Below, in pieces: positions 16,669 through 26,241 of a stretch of DNA of 64,000 nucleotides; position 1 is the stretch's first letter, and each line of letters opens with the position of its first letter. The stretch is from NCBI RefSeq assembly GCF_021412625.1, contig NZ_JAKCFI010000002.1:248001-312000 (forward strand), read 5' to 3'. Made by a program: the position numbers and the translations under genes. The notes under the pieces were generated by a model that saw only the letters and a program-made list of their open reading frames with translations, was not told the DNA's origin and ran no database searches. The stretch is from Myxococcus stipitatus (GTDB taxonomy: Bacteria; Myxococcota; Myxococcia; Myxococcales; Myxococcaceae).

Positions 16669-18012
16669 GTGGATCTGCTCCTGACTGGCGGAACCGTGGT
16701 GACGATGAACCGCGAGCGCGAGGTGCTCGTGGAGGCGGACGTGCTCGTCCAGGATGGGCGCGTCGCGAAGGTGGGGCGTGGACTGAAGGCGCGGGGAACG
16801 CGCCGGGTGGTGGACGTCACCGGCAAGGTGGTGCTCCCCGGCTTCATCCATGGCCATCTGCACGCCTGCCAGACGCTGTTCCGCGGCCGCGCGGACGGGC
16901 TGGAACTGCTCGACTGGCTGCGTGAGCGCATCTGGCCCTTCGAGGCGTCGCATGACGCGGCCTCGATGCGCGCCTCGGCGGACCTGACGTTCGCGGAGCT
17001 CATCCGCTCGGGCTCCACCGCCGCGCTCGACATGGGCAGCGTGCACCACTACGACGCCGTCTTCGAGTCGGCGCGGGACTCCGGCTTCCGGCTGGTGGGC
17101 GGCAAGGCGATGATGGACGCGGGCGCGAACGTGCCCGACGGCCTGCGCGAGTCCACCGCCGAGTCGCTGGCCCACAGCCTCCAGTTGCTGGAGCGCTGGC
17201 ACGACACGCACGAGGGCCGGCTGCGCTACGCCTTCGCCCCCCGCTTCGTCCTGTCCTGCACGCCGGAGCTGATGCGCGAGGTGGCGCGGCTGTCGCGCGA
17301 GCACAACGTGCGCATCCACACGCACGCCAGCGAGAACGCGAAGGAGACGGACGCGGTGCGCCAGTACTCGGGCGGCCGGGACAACGTCGACTTCTTCCAC
17401 ACGCTGGGCGTCAGCGGGCCGCACGTGACGCTGGCCCACTGCGTGTGGCTGTCCGCCGAGGAGCAGGAGCTGGTGCGCGACACGCGCACCGTGGTGTGCC
17501 ACTGCCCGGGCTCCAACCTGAAGCTGGGCTCGGGCATCGCCAAGGTGCCGGAGATGCTGGAGGCGGGCATCACCGTGGCGCTTGGCGCGGACGGCGCGCC
17601 CTGCAACAACACGCTCGACATGTTCTACGAGATGCGGCTCGCGGCGGTGCTCCACAACCCGCGCGTGGGGCCGCTGGCCATGACGCCCATGCGCGTGCTG
17701 GAGATGGCCACGCTCAACGGCGCCCGGGCGCTCGGCCTGGAGGACCAGGTGGGCTCCCTCGAGGTGGGCAAGCGCGCCGACATCACCGTGGTGGATGTGT
17801 CCGACCTGCACGCGGGGCCCACCCCGGAGGACGTGCTCGCGCCGCTGGTCTACTCGGGCCGGGCCACGGACGTGACGCACGTCTTCATCGACGGGCGGCC
17901 CGTGTTGAAGGACGGCGTGCTCACCACGCTGGACCGCTCCGCCGTGGTGTCCAACGCCAACGCCCAGGTCGAGCGCATCCTCCAGCGCCGCAAGCGCGCC
18001 CGGGGCAGCTGA
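16669..18012 (+). CDS. Amidohydrolase-family deaminase (SsnA/MtaD/TrzN-like)
   Basis: A 447-residue metal-dependent hydrolase of the cytosine/purine deaminase group. The metal motif HxH is at His63-His65 (FIHGHLH), further ligands lie in RIHTHASENAKE and TLAHCVWLS, and the active-site Asp is in ALGADGAPCNNTLDMF. The composite beta domain at both ends (GGTVVTMN and VGKRADITVVDV) is typical. Likely substrates are an adenine- or guanine-type base, nucleoside or thionucleoside, such as S-adenosylhomocysteine or methylthioadenosine; sequence alone does not decide. The GTG start at 16669 is preceded by AGGAAAG and follows cdd by 14 bases, indicating co-transcription in nucleoside salvage. Confidence 0.9.
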   Translation: MDLLLTGGTVVTMNREREVLVEADVLVQDGRVAKVGRGLKARGTRRVVDVTGKVVLPGFIHGHLHACQTLFRGRADGLELLDWLRERIWPFEASHDAASMRASADLTFAELIRSGSTAALDMGSVHHYDAVFESARDSGFRLVGGKAMMDAGANVPDGLRESTAESLAHSLQLLERWHDTHEGRLRYAFAPRFVLSCTPELMREVARLSREHNVRIHTHASENAKETDAVRQYSGGRDNVDFFHTLGVSGPHVTLAHCVWLSAEEQELVRDTRTVVCHCPGSNLKLGSGIAKVPEMLEAGITVALGADGAPCNNTLDMFYEMRLAAVLHNPRVGPLAMTPMRVLEMATLNGARALGLEDQVGSLEVGKRADITVVDVSDLHAGPTPEDVLAPLVYSGRATDVTHVFIDGRPVLKDGVLTTLDRSAVVSNANAQVERILQRRKRARGS

Positions 18013-18021
18013 GCGCGGCCC

Positions 18022-19404
18022 TCAGGCCGGCAGCCGCACCACGAAGGACGTCGCCCAGCCGGGCGCGTCCTCCACCTCCAGCCGGCCGCCATGCGCCTCG
18101 GCGGCGAGCCGCGAGAAGTACAGCCCCAGGCCGTAGCCCCGACGGCTGTCGCGCTCCGGCTCTCCCTGCACGTACTTGTCGAAGATGCGCCCGCGCAGCT
18201 CCCGGGGGATGGGGGCGCCGTCGTTGCGCACGGCCAGCCACCGCCCCGTCGCGTCCTCGCCGCCCTCCAGCCGCACCCGGCCCCCGGTGGCCGCGTAGCG
18301 CACGGCGTTGGTGGTCAGGTTCTCCACCACGCGCACCAGCAGGTCCAGGTCGCCCACCAGCTCCAACCGCTCGGGGGCAGCGACCTCCAACTGGATGCGC
18401 CGGGCGCGCGCCACGCCCTCCAACGAGCGGCGCACCTCGTCCAGCAACGCGCTCGCGAGCAGGGGCGCCCTGCGCGGCTCCAACCGCCCCTCTTCCAGGA
18501 GGGGGACGTCCATCATGTCGGTGATCATCCGGTCCAGGCGGGCGGTGATGGCCAGGCCCGTGCGCACGGACTCCAGGAGGCTGTCCGACTTCACCTCCTG
18601 CTCCATCCACGACAGCGTCATGGTGAGGGCGGACAGGGGGGAGCGCAGGTCGTGCACCAGGAACTGGGTCAGCTGCTCCTTGTCCCGTTGGAGCGCGCTC
18701 AATTGGGCGTTCTTCGCGTGCTCCTCGCCGAGCAGCCGCTCGATGGTGCGCCGCGCCTCCTCCACCTCCTGGAAGCGACGGGCCTCCAGGGCCCGGTCCA
18801 CCTCCGCGCGGGTGAGGGCGATGGCGGCCAGGCGCAGCCGCCGCGTCTTGTAGTGACTCATCGCCGCCATCATCAGCAGCGTCACCACGGCGACGGCCAC
18901 CGGGCCCCAGCCCACCGAGGCCTCCCGCATGAGCGCGCCCTGGGCGAGCGCCCCGAGCGACGCGGTGGCGTAGACGATGGCCGGCCGCAGCGCCAGCCCG
19001 CTGAGCGCGACCACGAGCGCGAACAGCCCCAGGCTGAAGCCCGCCACCCCCGCGGGGAAGGGGGAGATGGGCAGCGCCACGTGCTGGAGGCCGTAGACGA
19101 GCGCCACGTCCACCAGCGACTGCACCGCGCCGAGCCACCGCGCCTCCGGCCGCGCCCTCACGACGAACAGGACGGCGACCACGCCCACGTAGGGCCCCAG
19201 GATGGCCGGGTAGGGCTCCCAGTCCTCACCCCCCGCCAGCCACAGGACCGTCGTCAGCGCCAGGAAGACGGCGGCGCCGACCAGCCGCACCGCCGCGCCC
19301 GTCCCCAGCACGCTGCGGCGCTGGGCATCCACCGCCCGCGCCAGCGAATCCTCGAAGCGTTGCGGCCACGCCAACGTCCTGTCCACCTGGGTGGTTTTCC
19401 TCAC
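18022..19404 (-). CDS. Membrane sensor histidine kinase
   Basis: A 460-residue kinase. After a short cytoplasmic leader come about five to six hydrophobic helices (residues 35-185) with little periplasmic sequence, suggesting intramembrane sensing. A coiled linker (about 195-245) leads to the phosphoacceptor motif FLVHDLRSPLSAL and an ATPase domain with the N-box ENLTTNAVRYA and the G-rich YGLGLYFSRLAAEAHGG. No receiver is attached and no response regulator is adjacent, so the partner is unknown. It is divergent from the pspA operon across 221 bases, raising the possibility that it reports on membrane state; that is inference. Confidence 0.93.
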   Translation of the reverse strand: MRKTTQVDRTLAWPQRFEDSLARAVDAQRRSVLGTGAAVRLVGAAVFLALTTVLWLAGGEDWEPYPAILGPYVGVVAVLFVVRARPEARWLGAVQSLVDVALVYGLQHVALPISPFPAGVAGFSLGLFALVVALSGLALRPAIVYATASLGALAQGALMREASVGWGPVAVAVVTLLMMAAMSHYKTRRLRLAAIALTRAEVDRALEARRFQEVEEARRTIERLLGEEHAKNAQLSALQRDKEQLTQFLVHDLRSPLSALTMTLSWMEQEVKSDSLLESVRTGLAITARLDRMITDMMDVPLLEEGRLEPRRAPLLASALLDEVRRSLEGVARARRIQLEVAAPERLELVGDLDLLVRVVENLTTNAVRYAATGGRVRLEGGEDATGRWLAVRNDGAPIPRELRGRIFDKYVQGEPERDSRRGYGLGLYFSRLAAEAHGGRLEVEDAPGWATSFVVRLPA

Positions 19405-19521
19405 TTCCCGGGTCAGGGCAAGTTATCGGGAGGGGGAGGCGCCGGGCGGGCGTCCGTGCGGAGGGTGGGAGCCCGCACGTGGAGCGCCGGGCTTGTGGCG
19501 CGCCGGCAATCGCCTTAGGTG

Positions 19522-19536
19522 AGTGCACGTAGCACT
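19522..19536. promoter_or_regulatory. Inverted repeat in the kinase/pspA divergent gap
   Basis: AGTGC-ACGTA-GCACT, five perfect pairs with a five-base spacer, 90 bases upstream of pspA. It may be an operator, but there is only one copy. Confidence 0.25.
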
Positions 19537-19625
19537 GATCAGACGGGGCGGTTGTGGCTGCTTGCCCGCCCCGGAGTTCGTGTAAGGTGGACGGGAGTAG
19601 GTCTGGACGGAGGTAGACCGGCGAC

Positions 19626-20363
19626 ATGTGGGACAGACTCAAGAGGGCATTGCGCAGCTTCGCGGGCTTCTTCGTCTCCTCCATCGAGGATCCGGAGCTC
19701 ATCCTCGAGCAGAACATCCGCGACCTGAACGACCAGGTCCCGAAGATGAACGAGTCCATCGCCATGGTTCGGGCGAACGTGACGCTGCTCGAGAAGGAGA
19801 ACGCCAAGTACAAGGAGGACGTGCGCTCGATGACGGCCAAGGTGAAGGCCGCCATCCAGGCCGGTCGTGACGACCTGGCCGCGCAGTACGCGACCAAGCT
19901 CCAGATCGAAAAGGACGCGCTCGAGCGCAACGAGGCGCAGCTGACCACCGCGCGCCAGGCGTACGAGAAGGCCCTGAACGTCAAGAAGGCGTTCATGCGC
20001 GAGAAGGACCGCAAGACGCAGGAGGCCATGACGGCCATCCGCGACGCGCGGCGCGCCAAGTGGCAGGCCAAGGTGGCCGACACGATGGAGTCCTTCACCG
20101 TCGCGGGCATCGACTCCACGCACGACGAGATGCTGCGCAAGGTGGAGGAGCGCACCGCCGTGAACGAGGCGCGCATGCAGATGGCGCTCGAGTCGGTGGA
20201 CCACCAGGCCGCGCAGATCGAGGAGGAGGCCGAGAAGATCCAGGCCAACGAGCTCGTGAAGCAGTTCAAGATGGAGATGGGGCTGATGGACAGCCCCGCC
20301 CCGGTGTCCGACGTGAGCGGCGCGGCGGGGAAGACCATCGGCAAGAAGGTGGGGGTCGAGTAG
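19626..20363 (+). CDS. pspA: PspA/IM30-family membrane-stress protein
   Basis: A 245-residue protein that is almost entirely coiled coil, starting with the amphipathic helix [19 protein letters not shown] and the family phrase [16 protein letters not shown]. PspA/IM30/Vipp1 proteins are bacterial relatives of ESCRT-III that polymerise on damaged inner membranes and limit proton leak. The start has a good site (GGACGGAGG). Two further genes follow at 47- and 40-base spacing on the same strand and probably form one operon: a lipid- or solute-binding-like protein and another coiled-coil membrane protein. There is no PspF, PspB or PspC here, so regulation differs from the enteric system. Confidence 0.93.
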   Translation: MWDRLKRALRSFAGFFVSSIEDPELILEQNIRDLNDQVPKMNESIAMVRANVTLLEKENAKYKEDVRSMTAKVKAAIQAGRDDLAAQYATKLQIEKDALERNEAQLTTARQAYEKALNVKKAFMREKDRKTQEAMTAIRDARRAKWQAKVADTMESFTVAGIDSTHDEMLRKVEERTAVNEARMQMALESVDHQAAQIEEEAEKIQANELVKQFKMEMGLMDSPAPVSDVSGAAGKTIGKKVGVE

Positions 20364-20410
20364 TCCCCCCGTTGGGTCGCCATGAGGAGACGAGGCCTGG
20401 GAACTGACGG

Positions 20411-21598
20411 ATGAAGCTCCACCGTGGACCAGGCCTCTTCCTCTTCTTGTCCCTGTGCGTGCTGGGCGCGGGCTGGGTGCTCGCGTCCCGCATGGGGTAC
20501 CTGGACAAGCTCCAGGCGCGCTTCTTCCCGGCCACGCGCGAGGCGGTGCGCCTGTCGCCGGGTGACTTCCCGGCGGGCGTGTCCGCGCCGGTGGCGGACG
20601 TGGCGTCGGTGCCGCTCAGGCCCGTGCTCATCGGCTTCACCCCGCGCGGCTCGGCGGCGGGGCTGCTCGTCGCGGCCGGTGGGGCCACCACGCTGGACAA
20701 CCCCACGGCGCCCGCGGGCGCGGCGCAGGGCTCCCTGAAGACGGCGTACGCGCTCGACGCCCGCGCGGTGCTCTTCGGGCGGGAGGAGGAACTGCGGCAG
20801 GCGCTGGCCATCGGCGCGGAGAACGGCGGCGTGGACATGGCCATGCTGTCGGTGGACCGGCTGGCGTCGTGGGCGCCGGGGCTGCGGGACGCGGCGCCGC
20901 GCACGGTGCTGCTGGCGGGGCGCAGCCGGGGGCAGGAGGCGCTCGCGGCGGTGGGGGTGACGGACCTGGCGGGCCTGCGAGGCAAGCGCGTGGGTGTCTA
21001 CCCCTTCAGCTCCACGCACTACTTCGCGCTGTGGGTGCTGGCGCGCGCGGGGCTGCGCACCTCCGACGTGCGCTGGGTGGACCTGCCCTCCACGCTGGAC
21101 GCCGGGCGCGCGCTGCGCGAGGGCCGGGCGGACGCGGTGGTGGGGCTGTGGGGCGACGTGGAGCTGGCGGCCCGCGACAGGGGCGGCGCGGTGCTGGCGA
21201 CGACGGCGGACGCGCCGCACCTGGTGGCCACGGTGCTGGTGGCGCGGGGCGACTTCGCGGCGCGCTATCCGGACGCGGTCCGCCGCGTGCTGCGCGGCAT
21301 GCTGGACGCGGGACAGAGCGTGCTCAAGGACCCCACGGCCGGGGCGCGGATGCTGGGCGAGGTGGCGCCGTACCTGGGCGACCCCATCGAGGCCATCCGC
21401 AGCGCGCCGCCCGCGACGCTGGCGGACAATCGGGCGTTCTTCGGTCTTTCCGGCGAGGCGCCAGTCACCTATGACGAGCTGTATCAGAGCGCCGCCGCGC
21501 TCTTCCAGAAGCTCAAGCAGGGCCCTCCGGTGCCCCTCGCGGAGGACACGCGGGACCTGGGGGCGTTGAAGTACGTGTCGGAGGCGCGAGGGCCCTGA
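20411..21598 (+). CDS. Periplasmic substrate-binding-like protein (NMT1/SsuA-ThiY type)
   Basis: A 395-residue protein with an N-terminal membrane anchor or signal ([18 protein letters not shown]) and no lipobox. Residues 75-350 follow the fold of NMT1/ABC-type binding proteins: [17 protein letters not shown] at the start, [16 protein letters not shown] for the hinge, and [15 protein letters not shown] in the second lobe. No transporter permease or ATPase lies next to it, which is unusual for this family and suggests a binding or sensing role linked to PspA rather than import. The gene begins 47 bases after pspA. Confidence 0.82.
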   Translation: MKLHRGPGLFLFLSLCVLGAGWVLASRMGYLDKLQARFFPATREAVRLSPGDFPAGVSAPVADVASVPLRPVLIGFTPRGSAAGLLVAAGGATTLDNPTAPAGAAQGSLKTAYALDARAVLFGREEELRQALAIGAENGGVDMAMLSVDRLASWAPGLRDAAPRTVLLAGRSRGQEALAAVGVTDLAGLRGKRVGVYPFSSTHYFALWVLARAGLRTSDVRWVDLPSTLDAGRALREGRADAVVGLWGDVELAARDRGGAVLATTADAPHLVATVLVARGDFAARYPDAVRRVLRGMLDAGQSVLKDPTAGARMLGEVAPYLGDPIEAIRSAPPATLADNRAFFGLSGEAPVTYDELYQSAAALFQKLKQGPPVPLAEDTRDLGALKYVSEARGP

Positions 21599-21638
21599 GG
21601 CCCAGCCCGGGCGAGGCGCCGGGACGGGGAGGACGGAC

Positions 21639-22445
21639 GTGGCGAAGAAGTCGCCGAACTACATCAAGGCCGCATTCCTGATGCCCGCCAACCTGGTGGG
21701 GCTGGGGACGGCGGTCGCCTCGGCGGCGATGACGGGCGAGCCGCTGCCCGCCCTGGTCGCGCTGGGGTTGGAGGGGCTGTACCTGGGGCTCTTCTCGTCC
21801 ATGCCGCGCTTCCAGCGCGCCGTGCGCTCGCGGGAGCCGGCGGACCCGGAGGCGGCGCGCAAGGCGGTGGACTCGCTCCTGGCGGACCTGTCGCCCTCGC
21901 AGCGCGAGCACTACCAGCAGCTCGTCGGGCTGAAGGAGAAGATCCTCGCCAACTACCGCAAGCTGCCGGGCGGCAAGGTGCTGGAGTCGGACAGCGAGCC
22001 GAGGCTGGACGCGCTGCTCACGTCCTTCCTGCGGCTCATCTCCACGCTGAACCAGCACCGCTCGTTCCTCAACAGCTCCGACCGCGAGAACCTGGAGAAG
22101 GACGTGCGGGAGCTGGAGGAGGACATCGCGCGGGAGGCCAACCCGCGGCTGCGCGAGGTGAAGCAGAACCGGGTGGACATCCTGCGCAAGCGCCTGTCGC
22201 GCTTCGAGCAGGCGGGGGAGAGCCGCGAGGTGGTGAGCCACCAGCTGGCGGGCATCGAGGACCTCATGCGGCTGACGCACGAGCAATCCATCGCCATCCG
22301 CGACCCGGAGAGCGTCAACCGGCAGCTCACCGTGCTGAGCGCGGAGGCCGAGGCCACCGAGGAGTCCGTGCGGCAGATGGAGCAGTTCCTCGAGTTCACC
22401 GAGGAGACGCGCGGCCCCCTGCCGCATGGCTCGCGGGTGCGGTGA
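21639..22445 (+). CDS. Conserved coiled-coil protein of the pspA operon, unknown function
   Basis: A 268-residue protein. Residues 10-55 contain two hydrophobic segments (AAFLMPANLVGLGTAVASAA and ALVALGLEGLYLGLF) that look like a membrane hairpin; from residue 65 to the end it is charged and strongly helical with heptad-like patterns. I do not recognise the family. The GTG start has a good site (GGGGAGGA). Position as third gene after pspA, and the membrane hairpin plus coiled coil, suggest that it anchors or recruits PspA. Confidence 0.78.
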   Translation: MAKKSPNYIKAAFLMPANLVGLGTAVASAAMTGEPLPALVALGLEGLYLGLFSSMPRFQRAVRSREPADPEAARKAVDSLLADLSPSQREHYQQLVGLKEKILANYRKLPGGKVLESDSEPRLDALLTSFLRLISTLNQHRSFLNSSDRENLEKDVRELEEDIAREANPRLREVKQNRVDILRKRLSRFEQAGESREVVSHQLAGIEDLMRLTHEQSIAIRDPESVNRQLTVLSAEAEATEESVRQMEQFLEFTEETRGPLPHGSRVR

Positions 22446-22537
22446 GGGCGGGCGGCGGCCGCCACGTGACTGCGCGGGTCGACCGGACCCTCCGGCGCGG
22501 TCAGTTGCCTGGCCGTCATCCGGGCCCCTGGCCGGGT

Positions 22538-22551
22538 GGCGGATATCCGCC
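22538..22551. promoter_or_regulatory. Perfect 14-bp palindrome upstream of the ABC operon
   Basis: GGCGGATATCCGCC is exactly self-complementary and sits 51 bases before the lipoprotein ATG. A possible -35 (TTGACT, 22567-22572) follows, which would place the palindrome just upstream of the promoter. The -10 is weak. Confidence 0.35.
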
Positions 22552-22601
22552 GCGCACACGAATAGATTGACTCTCCGCTCCAGCCGTCCTGTCCTGCCCT
22601 C

Positions 22602-24266
22602 ATGTTCCGCCGAGCCTGGCTACCGACCCTCCTCCTCGTGCTCGCTGTCGCGGGTTGCGCGCGTTGTGGTGACAAGGACAAGGGGCCTGTCGCCGCCTCG
22701 GGGGCCTCGGGCCCCGCGCGCTTCCTCCCGCGCGACGCGCAGGCCTCCATCGTCATCGCCGACCTGGGGGCGCTGGGCGAGAAGCTGGCCCGCTTCCAGA
22801 AACTGAAGGCCGCCTCCTTCGCCGCGCAGCTGCGCAACTTCTCCTCCGCGGAGGGGTACGTGAACGCGGTGATGCGGCAGGTGGGCGTGGACCTGCGCAG
22901 CCGTCAGGCCCTGGAGGCCGCGGGCATCGCCCCGGAGCGGGGCGCGGGCGCCGCGTTCCTCGGGGGCAACCGCGCCGTCTCCGTCGTCGGCGTGAAGGAC
23001 GCGGAGAAGCTGGAGACCACCTTCGCCGGCTTCGCGAGCACCCGCCTGGGCGCCTCCGAGAAGAAGGACGAGAAGGGCGCGGGCGGCAGGCTCGTCACCT
23101 TCGGCCGCCCCGGGGCCACCGAGCCCGCGCTGGGGCTGCTCTTCATCGACGGAGGGTCGTTCGCGCTGCTGGGCGCCGGGCCGTCCGTCGCCTCGCTGCG
23201 GGGGCTCGCCACCCAGCCCGAGGACCGCTCGCTCGCGAAGGAGCCGGTGCTCACCGCGTCGCTCCAGCGCATGCCCGCGCAGCGGGACTTCCACGTGTAC
23301 CTCCCCGGCGGCGCGGGCCTGCTGCTGCCGGCGGGCACGGTGCAGGGTCTCACGCTGACGGGCCGCGTGGAGGACTCCGCCGTCACCGTGAACGCGGACG
23401 CGCCCTGGCCGGACACGCAGGCGTCGCTGGCCGCGCTGGACCGGGTGAAGGACACCCCGGACCTGCGCGGCTACCTGCCCCCGGACAGCTTCTTCGTGGC
23501 GCGCTTCAGCGGCGACCCGTCGCAGCTCGACGGCGTGTGGCCGTACCTCGTGGGCGACTACCTCACGCGCGCCATCCAGAAGAGCGGCCTCGACATGAAG
23601 GCGGAGCTGCTCGACAACCTCAAGCCGGGCATGGTGCTGGGCCTGTCCCTCTCGCCGAAGGTGAACCTGGGGATGGGCATGCCGGCGCTCGACCTGCGCC
23701 GCACCAACCCGTTCCGCTTCGTCCACCTGGTCGCCGTCTCGGAGCTGGAGGACTCGGCCCGGACGCAGAGCCTGTTGGAGCGGGTGCCCCAGTTCTCGGA
23801 GAACTTCGGCGCGAAGGTGGAGGGCGCGGACCTGAAGGGCCAGCGCGTCTACCTCACGTCGTACCGGGCGGGGGAGGGCGCGCACTTCGCGCTCGCGCCC
23901 AACGGGCGGCTGCTCGTCGCCTCGCCGCAGTCGCAGCTGGAGGCGTCGCTGGCCGCGCTGGCGCAGAAGGCCGCCGAGGGGCCGCTGGGCGCCGACCTGC
24001 GCGACGCCGGCAAGGACGCGGCCTTCAGCGCGGTGCTCGACCTGCGCCGGCTGGCCGAGGCGGTGAAGAACCTCCCTTCGGAGGCGTGGGGCATCGGCGG
24101 CTTCGCCATCAAGGCCACCACCGTCCGCTGGCTCGAGGCCACCGACGACCTGCGCGCCGTGACGCTCGCCGTGACGCGCAAGGAGCGCGCGCTCCAGGCG
24201 GAGCTCTCCCTGCGACTGGCCCCCACCACCCCGACCTCCACCACGACCCAGCCGGCCACTCCGTGA
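22602..24266 (+). CDS. Lipoprotein associated with a LolD/MacB-like ABC transporter
   Basis: A 554-residue lipoprotein with the lipobox LAVAGC after a 17-residue signal. The body is a secreted protein with repeated segments of the type LPRDAQASIVIADLGAL and YLPPDSFFVARFSGDP, two related halves suggestive of a tandem beta-rich domain, loosely like DUF3352 proteins. I do not know its function. Its last codons overlap the GTG of the ATPase gene (GTGA), and the permease and a fourth membrane protein follow with ATGA overlaps, so it is the first gene of a tightly coupled four-gene operon and probably the periplasmic partner of the transporter. Confidence 0.82.
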   Translation: MFRRAWLPTLLLVLAVAGCARCGDKDKGPVAASGASGPARFLPRDAQASIVIADLGALGEKLARFQKLKAASFAAQLRNFSSAEGYVNAVMRQVGVDLRSRQALEAAGIAPERGAGAAFLGGNRAVSVVGVKDAEKLETTFAGFASTRLGASEKKDEKGAGGRLVTFGRPGATEPALGLLFIDGGSFALLGAGPSVASLRGLATQPEDRSLAKEPVLTASLQRMPAQRDFHVYLPGGAGLLLPAGTVQGLTLTGRVEDSAVTVNADAPWPDTQASLAALDRVKDTPDLRGYLPPDSFFVARFSGDPSQLDGVWPYLVGDYLTRAIQKSGLDMKAELLDNLKPGMVLGLSLSPKVNLGMGMPALDLRRTNPFRFVHLVAVSELEDSARTQSLLERVPQFSENFGAKVEGADLKGQRVYLTSYRAGEGAHFALAPNGRLLVASPQSQLEASLAALAQKAAEGPLGADLRDAGKDAAFSAVLDLRRLAEAVKNLPSEAWGIGGFAIKATTVRWLEATDDLRAVTLAVTRKERALQAELSLRLAPTTPTSTTTQPATP

Positions 24267-24964
24267 TTCACGCCCGAGACGTCACCAAGGAATACCTCGA
24301 TGGAGATGGCACCCGGGTCCGGGTGCTCGACGGCATGTCCCTCGACGTGGACGCGGGGGACTTCGTCGCGGTGGTGGGCCCGTCCGGCAGCGGCAAGTCG
24401 ACCCTGCTGCACCTGCTCGGGGGCCTCGACGTCGACTACCGGGGCGAGGTGGTGGTGGGCGGCGTGAAGCTGGGAGGCCTGGGCGACAAGGCGCTGGCCC
24501 GCTTCCGCAACACGCACGTGGGCTTCGTGTTCCAGTCCTTCCACCTCATCCCCAACCTGTCCGCGCTGGAGAACGTGCTGCTGCCCTCGCACTTCGGCGC
24601 GAAGCCCCAGGACGCCGTCAAGCGCGCCGAGGCGCTGCTGGAGCGCGTGGGCCTCGCCGCGAAGAAGGACCGCGCCCCGGTGCGGCTGTCGGGCGGAGAG
24701 CGCCAGCGGGTGGCCATCGCCCGGGCCCTCTTCGGCGGGCCGAAGCTGCTCCTGTGCGACGAGCCCACGGGCAACCTGGACGCGGCCACGGGCGCGGGGG
24801 TCATCCAGCTGTTCCAGGAGCTGCACCGCGAGGGCCTCACCGTGCTGGCCGTCACCCACGAGGAGCGGATGAGCGCCGCCGCGCGCCGCGTGCTGCGGCT
24901 CAAGGAGGGCAAGCTGGTGGCGGAGGGCGCCGCGTCTCAGGTCGCCTCGGGGGGCGCGCCATGA
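24263..24964 (+). CDS. ABC transporter ATP-binding protein (LolD/MacB type)
   Basis: A 233-residue single ABC ATPase. Walker A is GPSGSGKST near residue 36, the Q-loop is VFQSFHLIPNLSALEN, the signature is LSGGERQRVAIARAL and Walker B is LLLCDEPTGNLD. The sequence IPNLSALENVLLP and the short length place it with LolD/MacB/FtsE-type ATPases that drive extrusion of lipoproteins or other molecules from the inner membrane. It pairs with the permease encoded next. Confidence 0.95.
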   Translation: MIHARDVTKEYLDGDGTRVRVLDGMSLDVDAGDFVAVVGPSGSGKSTLLHLLGGLDVDYRGEVVVGGVKLGGLGDKALARFRNTHVGFVFQSFHLIPNLSALENVLLPSHFGAKPQDAVKRAEALLERVGLAAKKDRAPVRLSGGERQRVAIARALFGGPKLLLCDEPTGNLDAATGAGVIQLFQELHREGLTVLAVTHEERMSAAARRVLRLKEGKLVAEGAASQVASGGAP

Positions 24965-26241
24965 GGCTGGACGCGCTGTCGCGGCTGGTGCGGCTGAGCC
25001 TGGCGCGCGAGCGCAAGGGCGCCTTCTTCTCCGCCTTCGGCGTGGCCATGGGCGTGGGCACGCTCGTGTTCTTCATCGCGCTGGGGCTGGGCGTGGGGCG
25101 CGTCATCCGCGAGAAGATCTTCCCCAACGACGCGCGGCTGGTGGACGTGGTGCCCGCGTCGGTGTCGCTGGGCTCGCTCCTGGGCGGTGGCACGCTGGAC
25201 GCTGCGGCGGTGGAGCGGCTGCGGGCGCTGCCCGGCGTGGAGGCCGCGCACCGGAAGATGAGCGTGCGCGTGCCCGCGGTGACGCGCTACGACGGCGTCT
25301 TCTTCGGCACGCGCCTGCGCATGGGCATGGAGGTGCTCGCCGTCGGCGTCGACCCGGACCTGGTGAAGGGCGACGTGCAGTTGGGCGAGTTCAAGGACGC
25401 GGGCGAGGGGCAGCCCATCCCCGCGCTGGTGTCCACGCGCCTGTTGGAGCTGTACAACAAGACGTTCGCGCCGGCGCGCAAGCTGCCGCAGCTGTCGTCG
25501 GGGATGATCGTCGGCTTCGGCTTCCCGGTGGAGTTCAACCGCTCCTACGTCTCCGCCTCGGCGACGGGGCCGAGCGTCCCGACGCAGACGCAGGTGGTGG
25601 GCGCGTCCGACCGGGCCATGTTCGCGGGCATCACCCTGCCGCTGGAGACGGCCGTGCGCATCAACCGGCAGGCGGGCGTGGACGCGGAGAACTACTCGGG
25701 CGTCACGCTGGTGGCCAGGGACCCTTCGCACGTGCCGGCGCTGGTGGACGCGGTGAAGGCCATGGGGCTGGAGATCGACGACCAGGAGCGGCGCATGGCG
25801 GAGAACTCGGGCGCGGCCGTCGCGCTCACCACCTCCGCGCTGGCGCTCCTGTCCATCCTCATCTGCGTCCTGGCGGCGGTGAACATCGCCCACGCGCTGT
25901 CCGCCTCCGTGCGCGCCCGCGCCAAGGAGATTGGCGTGATGCAGGCGGTGGGCGCCTCGCGCGCGGACATCCGCGCCATCGTCCTGGCCGAATCCGCCGT
26001 GGTGGGGCTTGCGGGGGGCGTCATCGGCACCGGGGTGGCGCTCGCGGCGTCCTTCGGCGTGGACCGCTTCGCCGCGGGCTATCTGCCCAACTTCCCGTAC
26101 AAGCCCGAAAGCTTCTTCTCCTTCCCCTGGCCGGTGGTGCTGGGCGGCGTGGTCCTGGGCCTCCTGGCGGCGCTCGCCGGGGCCTACTTCCCCAGCCGCC
26201 GCGCCGCCGCCACCGACCCCGCACGGACGCTCGCTGGATGA
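24961..26241 (+). CDS. ABC transporter permease, FtsX/MacB fold
   Basis: A 426-residue permease with one N-terminal helix (AFGVAMGVGTLVFFIALGLG), a periplasmic domain of about 250 residues, and three C-terminal helices; this is the FtsX/LolC/MacB mechanotransmission layout. The phrase EIGVMQAVGASRADIRAIVL between the second and third helices is the coupling loop. The ATG at 24961 overlaps the end of the ATPase gene by four bases. With only one permease gene, it would work as a homodimer like MacB. Confidence 0.93.
   Translation: MRLDALSRLVRLSLARERKGAFFSAFGVAMGVGTLVFFIALGLGVGRVIREKIFPNDARLVDVVPASVSLGSLLGGGTLDAAAVERLRALPGVEAAHRKMSVRVPAVTRYDGVFFGTRLRMGMEVLAVGVDPDLVKGDVQLGEFKDAGEGQPIPALVSTRLLELYNKTFAPARKLPQLSSGMIVGFGFPVEFNRSYVSASATGPSVPTQTQVVGASDRAMFAGITLPLETAVRINRQAGVDAENYSGVTLVARDPSHVPALVDAVKAMGLEIDDQERRMAENSGAAVALTTSALALLSILICVLAAVNIAHALSASVRARAKEIGVMQAVGASRADIRAIVLAESAVVGLAGGVIGTGVALAASFGVDRFAAGYLPNFPYKPESFFSFPWPVVLGGVVLGLLAALAGAYFPSRRAAATDPARTLAG

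Noticed and set aside
19546..19570. TGTGGCTGCTTGCCC as a sigma-54 promoter for pspA
   Set aside because: GG and GC are only 8 bases apart; the spacing must be 12.
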